A DNA stretch of 17,985 nt, from the NCBI GenBank assembly GCA_915275065.1, contig CAJZGD010000014.1, positions 1 to 17,985 on the forward strand. Reading direction: 5' to 3'. Below are positions 14,700 through 17,985 of the stretch, one piece after another. Under the pieces are notes generated by a model. It did not search any database. It was given only the letters and a program-made list of their open reading frames with translations, and was not told the DNA's origin. Both the position numbers and the translations under genes were made by a program. Position 1 is the stretch's first letter; each line of letters opens with the position of its first letter. This stretch comes from an uncultured Corynebacterium sp. (GTDB taxonomy: Bacteria > Actinomycetota > Actinomycetes > Mycobacteriales > Mycobacteriaceae).

Positions 14700-15590
14700 T
14701 TATTCGGCGGGGGTTGCCTTGTCCTCGGTAGCTTTCGCTTCGGCGGCGACCTCAGCGGGGGCCTCAACCTTAGCTGCAACCTCGGCAGGTGCTTCAACCT
14801 TGGCGGCCACCTCGGCGGGTGCCTCGACCTTGGCGGCAACCTCAACGGCTTCTTCCCGCTGCGAATCGCCGGCAGCATCCTTGGCGGCGGCCAAAGCGCG
14901 CTCTTCCCGAGCCTTCTTGCCTTCGATCACGGCAGCGGAGATCACGCGGGTCAGCACGGCAATGGAACGAATAGCATCGTCGTTGCCGGGAACCGGGTAG
15001 TTGACCACATCGGGGTCGCAGTTGGTGTCAAGAATGGCCACCACGGGAATGTTCAGCTTGTGTGCCTCATTGACGGCAATGTGTTCCTTGTTGGTGTCGA
15101 CAACCCACAGGGCAGACGGAACCTTATGCATCTCGGCAATGCCGCCGAGCACCCGCTCCAGCTTGGTGCGTTCCCGGGTCAGCATGAGGATTTCCTTCTT
15201 GGTGCGACCCTCAAAACCGCCCTCGGACTCCATTGCCTGCAATTCCTTCATGCGGTGCAGACGCTTCGACACGGTCTGGAAGTTGGTGAGCATGCCACCC
15301 AACCACCGGTGGTTCACATAAGGCATGCCAATACGCTTGGCCTCTTCCTGGATGGGTTCCTGGGCCTGCTTCTTGGTGCCAACATACAAAATGGTGCCGC
15401 CGTGGGCGACGGTTTCCTTGACGAACTCGAAAGCCTCATCAATGTAGGTGAGGGTTTGTTGCAGGTCAATGATGTAGATGCCGTTGCGTTCGGTGAAGAT
15501 GAAGCGGCGCATCTTCGGGTTCCAACGGCGGGTCTGGTGGCCGAAGTGCACACCAGAGTCCAGAAGCTCGCGCATGGTAACAACTGCCAT
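14700..15590 (-). CDS. rpsB: 30S ribosomal protein S2 with repetitive C-terminal tail
   Basis: Starting at ATG 15590 (AAGGA 7 bp upstream) the protein is 296 aa and begins MAVVTMRELLDSGVHFGHQT. An in-frame ATG at 15614 would add 8 residues without support. Canonical S2 motifs are HFGHQTRRWNPKM, RNGIYIIDLQQT, VGTKKQAQ, YVNHRWLGGMLTNF, DTNKEHIAVNEA and DTNCDPD. S2 binds the 30S platform and helps hold S1 or equivalents. After the conserved core the tail is Ala/Glu/Lys/Val-rich, with three near-identical decapeptides KVEAPAEVAA. This makes the protein about 50 residues longer than E. coli S2. It is the first gene of an rpsB-tsf unit, preceded by a leader of roughly 250 nt. Confidence 0.97.
   Translation of the reverse strand: MAVVTMRELLDSGVHFGHQTRRWNPKMRRFIFTERNGIYIIDLQQTLTYIDEAFEFVKETVAHGGTILYVGTKKQAQEPIQEEAKRIGMPYVNHRWLGGMLTNFQTVSKRLHRMKELQAMESEGGFEGRTKKEILMLTRERTKLERVLGGIAEMHKVPSALWVVDTNKEHIAVNEAHKLNIPVVAILDTNCDPDVVNYPVPGNDDAIRSIAVLTRVISAAVIEGKKAREERALAAAKDAAGDSQREEAVEVAAKVEAPAEVAAKVEAPAEVAAKVEAPAEVAAEAKATEDKATPAE
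14731..14850 (-). repeat. 30-bp in-frame minisatellite in the rpsB tail
   Basis: Three clear 30-bp units (14761-14790, 14791-14820, 14821-14850) and a more diverged fourth (14731-14760) encode the repeated KVEAPAEVAA-like decapeptide. The unit is a multiple of three, so copy-number change would keep the frame. Confidence 0.85.
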
Positions 15591-15845
15591 GATGCTTCCT
15601 TTCTGCATTTTCAAGAGTTTTGGTTATGGAAATCGTGTGGGTTTTGCCCACACCCTAGCGACCAACACCGCCTGAAACACCACAATGATGTGGACCGCGT
15701 TTCGAGGATTTCGGCACCGTTAGCCCCCACCATGATTCCCCTTGGGGGAAGATGAGAGCGCGGGTTCGTGATCGCGCGTATTTTTCTTGGTACATGCGTC
15801 GGGGTTGCCACGGGGGTACCGTGGCCACGAATGACACACCACCAG
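15591..15845 (-). promoter_or_regulatory. Structured 5' leader of rpsB mRNA
   Basis: If the promoter at 15852-15880 is used, the leader is about 250 nt. It contains at least four hairpins. The first pairs GCCACGG with CCGTGGC (15807-15825). The second pairs TTCCCC with GGGGAA (15736-15750). The third is a nested GAAAC/GTTTC plus CCACA/TGTGG structure (15674-15703). The last is GTGTGGG with CCCACAC (15635-15653), about 45 nt before the ATG. Many bacteria control rpsB by S2 binding to the leader; whether this one does is inference. Confidence 0.45.
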
Positions 15846-15851
15846 CGAGTC

Positions 15852-15880
15852 ATCGTAGTCTTTTCTCCCCACGAAAACAA
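15852..15880 (-). promoter_or_regulatory. Candidate rpsB promoter
   Basis: On the minus strand TTGTTT (15880-15875) and TACGAT (15857-15852) are separated by 17 bp. The spacing is ideal, the -10 matches 4 of 6 and the -35 3 of 6. Confidence 0.4.
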
Positions 15881-15951
15881 ATGTGTACCGCCAGCTATAT
15901 TGAGCTTTACGACGCCCCGGCGCCGCACACCCTCATACCCCCACCGTAAAG

Positions 15952-15960
15952 TTATCCACA
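15952..15960 (+). promoter_or_regulatory. Consensus DnaA box
   Basis: TTATCCACA is a perfect match to the high-affinity E. coli-type DnaA box. A weaker copy lies 59 bp downstream. A single box does not make an origin; it could mark DnaA-linked regulation of the divergent genes. Confidence 0.5.
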
Positions 15961-16072
15961 GGCCCACGCCACAGGCGCACCAAAAGCATACTTCTGCCCC
16001 ACCTGTACCGGTTTCCACAGGCGGTTTTCCGGTCGCTGGCGGTGGCGTCAAAACCAAGGTGAGCCTGGAGGC

Positions 16073-16693
16073 ATGACCCCGCAACACATGACCTTTGATG
16101 GGACGCACCTGGCCACCGTACGATGCTGCCGATTGCTCCCACCGTTTCTCTTCCTGCTGTTCATAGTCGCACTCATGGTGGTGGCCACTCCCCCACCTGC
16201 CGCCGCTGAGCCCGGCCGCCCACAAGTCACACGACCCACGCATCCTGCCTCACCACACACTGACCGCCCCACGGGGTTCACCAATCCGGTGACCCGCCTG
16301 CCTAGGCCCAATCGTGTACTGCGTCCCTTTAACAAACCGGCGAAAAACTGGCTGCCCGGGCACCGTGGCGTGGACCTGGAGGCCGCCCCCACCGACCCGA
16401 TTTATGCCGCGGGTGACGGAACCGTCATCTATGCTGGGACGCTGGCCGGCATCCCCACCGTCTCAATCGAACACCCAGGCGGATTGCGCACCACGTACCA
16501 GCCGGTGCTGCCCCTCGTCGCGGTGGGCGACACCGTGACCAGGCAGCAACCCATTGGCACGCTCGCGCCGGGCGGCACCCACGGCTACCCGGGATTGCAG
16601 TGGGGCGCCAAATTCGGGGCGGACGACTACATCAACCCGTTGAGCCTGTTGCCGGCACCGGTGATTCGCCTCAAGCCCCCACCGAGCGCCTAG
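16073..16693 (+). CDS. Exported M23 (LytM/peptidase-like) family protein, probably catalytically degenerate
   Basis: This 206-aa protein has an export signal: RCCR, a hydrophobic core at about 21-40, then PPPAAAEPG. A Pro/Arg-rich spacer follows. The M23 domain runs from about 93 to 193: LPGHRGVDLEA (H97, D101), IYAAGDGTVIYAG, then LQWGAKFGADDYINPLSLL. In active relatives of this actinobacterial group the last motif reads LHWG and its His binds zinc; here it is LQWG (Gln 176), so hydrolase activity is doubtful. M23 proteins cut peptidoglycan cross-bridges or, when degenerate, activate other amidases. The same slot between rpsB and xerC holds an M23 protein in corynebacteria and mycobacteria. 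Start ATG 16073 has GGAGG only 1 bp away; ATG 16088 is an alternative. Confidence 0.85.
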   Translation: MTPQHMTFDGTHLATVRCCRLLPPFLFLLFIVALMVVATPPPAAAEPGRPQVTRPTHPASPHTDRPTGFTNPVTRLPRPNRVLRPFNKPAKNWLPGHRGVDLEAAPTDPIYAAGDGTVIYAGTLAGIPTVSIEHPGGLRTTYQPVLPLVAVGDTVTRQQPIGTLAPGGTHGYPGLQWGAKFGADDYINPLSLLPAPVIRLKPPPSA

Positions 16694-17685
16694 GCCCGAG
16701 GATGCGCCTGGTTATATGCCTGCTTTAACCGGTTGGTACTCACGTGGGTATAGATCTGGGTGGTTTGCAGCGAGGAATGGCCGAGGAGTTCCTGCACGAC
16801 CCGCAGGTCGGCGCCACCATCGAGCATGTGTGTTGCCGCGCTGTGCCGCAGGGAGTGCGGGCCCAGACCGTCAACGCCGAGTTGTTTGCCAGCCCGCGCC
16901 ACCACGGTGCGCACCATTCGAGGATCAATCCGTCCGCCCCGGGCCCCGAGAAATAGGGCGTTGTGGGCCGGCTTTTTCGGGTTGAGCAGGTGGAGGCGGC
17001 CATGGTCACGCCAGGCCTTGAGCGCGGAAGCTGCGGGATCCCCAAAGGGGACAACCCGTTGTTTATTCCCCTTCCCGGTGACTTTGACGGTGTTTCGGGA
17101 ATAGTTCACGTCCGCAAGATCAATGCCGCAGAGCTCGGACACCCGGATGCCGGTCGCGTATAGAAGTTCCAGCATGGCGGTGTCCCGCAAATATTCCGGT
17201 TCCGTGGTCGCTTGCGACGACACCATCAGGGTTTCGGCGGCGGTAGGTGTGACCACTGTGGGCAGCGACCGGCCCGACTTGGGCACCGCCAGGCGGGCCG
17301 CCACATTGGTGTCGAGGTAGCCTTGGCGCTCACACCAGGTGCTGAAACTCCGGGCCGCGGCCGCCCGGCGCGCAATGGTGGCGCGGGATTTGCCGGCATC
17401 GACGGCGGCACCAAGCCAGGCCCGAAGATTCGCCAGAGTGAAGTCTTCGAATGTGTGTGCGTGTTGACAGAAGTCGGTGAGGTCGCTGCGGTAGCCGGCA
17501 ACAGTGGCTGGGGAACGCCCCACGACCAGGTGAAGGTGTTCGGCAAAATCGGCGATGGCTTCCTGTAGCTGCGTCGATGCTGCTGGCTCCGGCGCATTGG
17601 TTGGTGTTGTTTGGTTTTGTGTTGGAAATGACGAAAACGGAGCACCCGTGTGTGGTTGCTCCGTTTTCGTATCTGACTCACCCAT
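16690..17685 (-). CDS. xerC: Tyrosine site-specific recombinase XerC
   Basis: This 331-aa phage-integrase-family protein resolves chromosome dimers at dif with XerD. The N-terminal SAM-like DNA-binding domain lies at about 40-125 (VVGRSPATVAGYRSDLTDFC). The catalytic domain contains R181 (ATGIRVSEL), K205 (TGKGNK), H277 and R280 (HSLRHSAATHML), H303 (LGHSS) and nucleophile Y312 (IYTHVS), so all active-site residues are present. About 35 Thr/Pro-rich residues precede the core, making it longer than the usual 300 or so. The start at 17685 has only a weak AGGG. A perfect 14-bp inverted repeat lies within the first codons. dprA usually lies upstream of xerC in this group but is not seen here. The stop overlaps that of the M23 gene at CTAG 16690-16693. 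Confidence 0.95.
   Translation of the reverse strand: MGESDTKTEQPHTGAPFSSFPTQNQTTPTNAPEPAASTQLQEAIADFAEHLHLVVGRSPATVAGYRSDLTDFCQHAHTFEDFTLANLRAWLGAAVDAGKSRATIARRAAAARSFSTWCERQGYLDTNVAARLAVPKSGRSLPTVVTPTAAETLMVSSQATTEPEYLRDTAMLELLYATGIRVSELCGIDLADVNYSRNTVKVTGKGNKQRVVPFGDPAASALKAWRDHGRLHLLNPKKPAHNALFLGARGGRIDPRMVRTVVARAGKQLGVDGLGPHSLRHSAATHMLDGGADLRVVQELLGHSSLQTTQIYTHVSTNRLKQAYNQAHPRA
17631..17670 (-). repeat. Perfect 14-bp inverted repeat within the 5' end of xerC
   Basis: ACGAAAACGGAGCA (17631-17644) and TGCTCCGTTTTCGT (17657-17670) flank 12 bp. The repeat covers about codons 6-18 of xerC. In the mRNA it would form a strong hairpin just after the start codon. No T-run follows, and no in-frame start lies soon after it. 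Confidence 0.85.
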
Positions 17686-17904
17686 AGTGCATAACCCTAG
17701 TGCCTGGGATGCCTTGTTGAGGGGATCACCGCGGCTTTTCTCGTCTTAAAGAACCAGCCCTGAACTTCAAGAAGAGATTTACTTAGGCTTGCCTATCCCA
17801 CTTTAAAGTGCGTCGTTCGTTTATGCAACCCTTACCTCAAACTTTTTATGGATTTGGCCGCCATGGGACGCACCCAAAACCGTAAACATCAAGGAAAACC
17901 GGTG
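17686..17904. other. Intergenic region upstream of xerC and of a divergent truncated ORF
   Basis: No credible complete gene is seen. The region holds a DtxR-like box (17783-17801) and AT-rich promoter-like DNA around 17800-17850. ATG codons at 17848 and 17863 are in frame with the partial ORF but lack ribosome-binding sites. Confidence 0.6.
17783..17801 (+). promoter_or_regulatory. Candidate DtxR (iron repressor) operator
   Basis: TTAGGCTTGCCTATCCCAC matches 14 of 19 positions of the DtxR consensus TTAGGTTAGCCTAACCTAA and contains the inverted repeat TAGGC-TT-GCCTA. It lies about 100 bp before the truncated + strand ORF and about 100 bp upstream of xerC. Confidence 0.5.
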
Positions 17905-17961
17905 GTGACCAGCAGTACAACAACCGCCACACCAATATATGACTTATGCCACAATCATGGT
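17905..17961 (+). CDS. Start of an unidentified gene, truncated at the contig end
   Basis: GTG 17905 is preceded by AAGGA at 17891-17895 (9 bp spacing) and opens a frame reading MTSSTTTATPIYDLCHNHG up to the adapter at 17962; GTG 17902 is directly before it in the same frame. Only about 19 residues are genomic, too few to identify. The good ribosome-binding site and the upstream DtxR-like box suggest a real, perhaps iron-regulated gene. A chance ORF cannot be excluded. Confidence 0.35.
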
Positions 17962-17985
17962 AGATCGGAAGAGCGGTTCAGCAGG
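17962..17985 (+). other. Illumina paired-end adapter remnant (not genomic)
   Basis: The last 24 bases, starting AGATCGGAAGAGCGG and ending TTCAGCAGG, are identical to the beginning of the Illumina paired-end read adapter. They mark untrimmed sequencing adapter at a contig end and should be masked. Confidence 0.97.

Larger units (their letters stand above)
15591..16072. other. Divergent regulatory region between rpsB and the M23-family gene
   Basis: These 482 bp hold no credible gene. The rpsB side contains a promoter candidate (15852-15880) and a hairpin-rich leader. The M23-gene side contains a consensus DnaA box (15952-15960), a degenerate second copy GTTTCCACA at 16011-16019, and no clear -35/-10 pair. 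Confidence 0.7.

Noticed and set aside
1..17985. CRISPR arrays, tRNA/rRNA genes, insertion sequences, prophage or toxin-antitoxin pairs
   Set aside because: I looked for regular spacer repeats, cloverleaf sequences, transposase or integrase motifs (other than xerC) and small gene pairs, and found none.

Overview
The window reads as chromosomal DNA of a Corynebacterium (Actinomycetota). The gene order xerC - M23 peptidase - rpsB - tsf - pyrH - frr - cdsA - rlmN - dxr - site-2 protease is the conserved corynebacterial/mycobacterial block. GTG starts, moderately high GC and a candidate DtxR box fit the same group. The genus call is fairly secure; no species is claimed. The right-hand 24 bases are not genomic: they match the Illumina paired-end adapter, so this is the end of an assembled contig.

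Left part (1-3779, + strand): the 3' end of an MFS transporter, a family-5 ABC solute-binding lipoprotein and a fused DppB-DppC-type permease form a probable transport operon. No ATPase gene is in view. Middle left (3776-6232, - strand): the RseP/Rip1-type site-2 protease and dxr (MEP isoprenoid pathway). ispG normally follows the protease in this group but is absent here; the transport operon occupies its place. Then come a DUF2631-type membrane protein with a clear terminator (6645-7139) and a secreted protein with three tandem degenerate CAP-like modules (7370-8947), facing rlmN.

Middle right: rlmN (-), a LapA/DUF1049-type membrane protein (+) with a strong terminator, cdsA (-), then the translation block frr, pyrH, tsf and rpsB (all -). 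rpsB carries an in-frame 30-bp minisatellite in its C-terminal tail and has a long, hairpin-rich leader. The 480-bp rpsB/M23 divergent region also holds a consensus DnaA box. Right end: an M23-family exported protein that appears to lack the last zinc-ligand histidine, xerC with a perfect 14-bp inverted repeat in its first codons, and a divergent, adapter-truncated ORF start preceded by a DtxR-like operator.

Most genes are housekeeping: translation (rpsB, tsf, frr, rlmN), nucleotide and lipid precursors (pyrH, cdsA, dxr), envelope proteolysis and chromosome dimer resolution. The accessory content is the transport operon, the CAP-repeat protein and the truncated right-end gene. I see no phage, IS, CRISPR, rRNA or tRNA gene. 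No clearly new multi-gene system is visible; the best leads are listed as findings.
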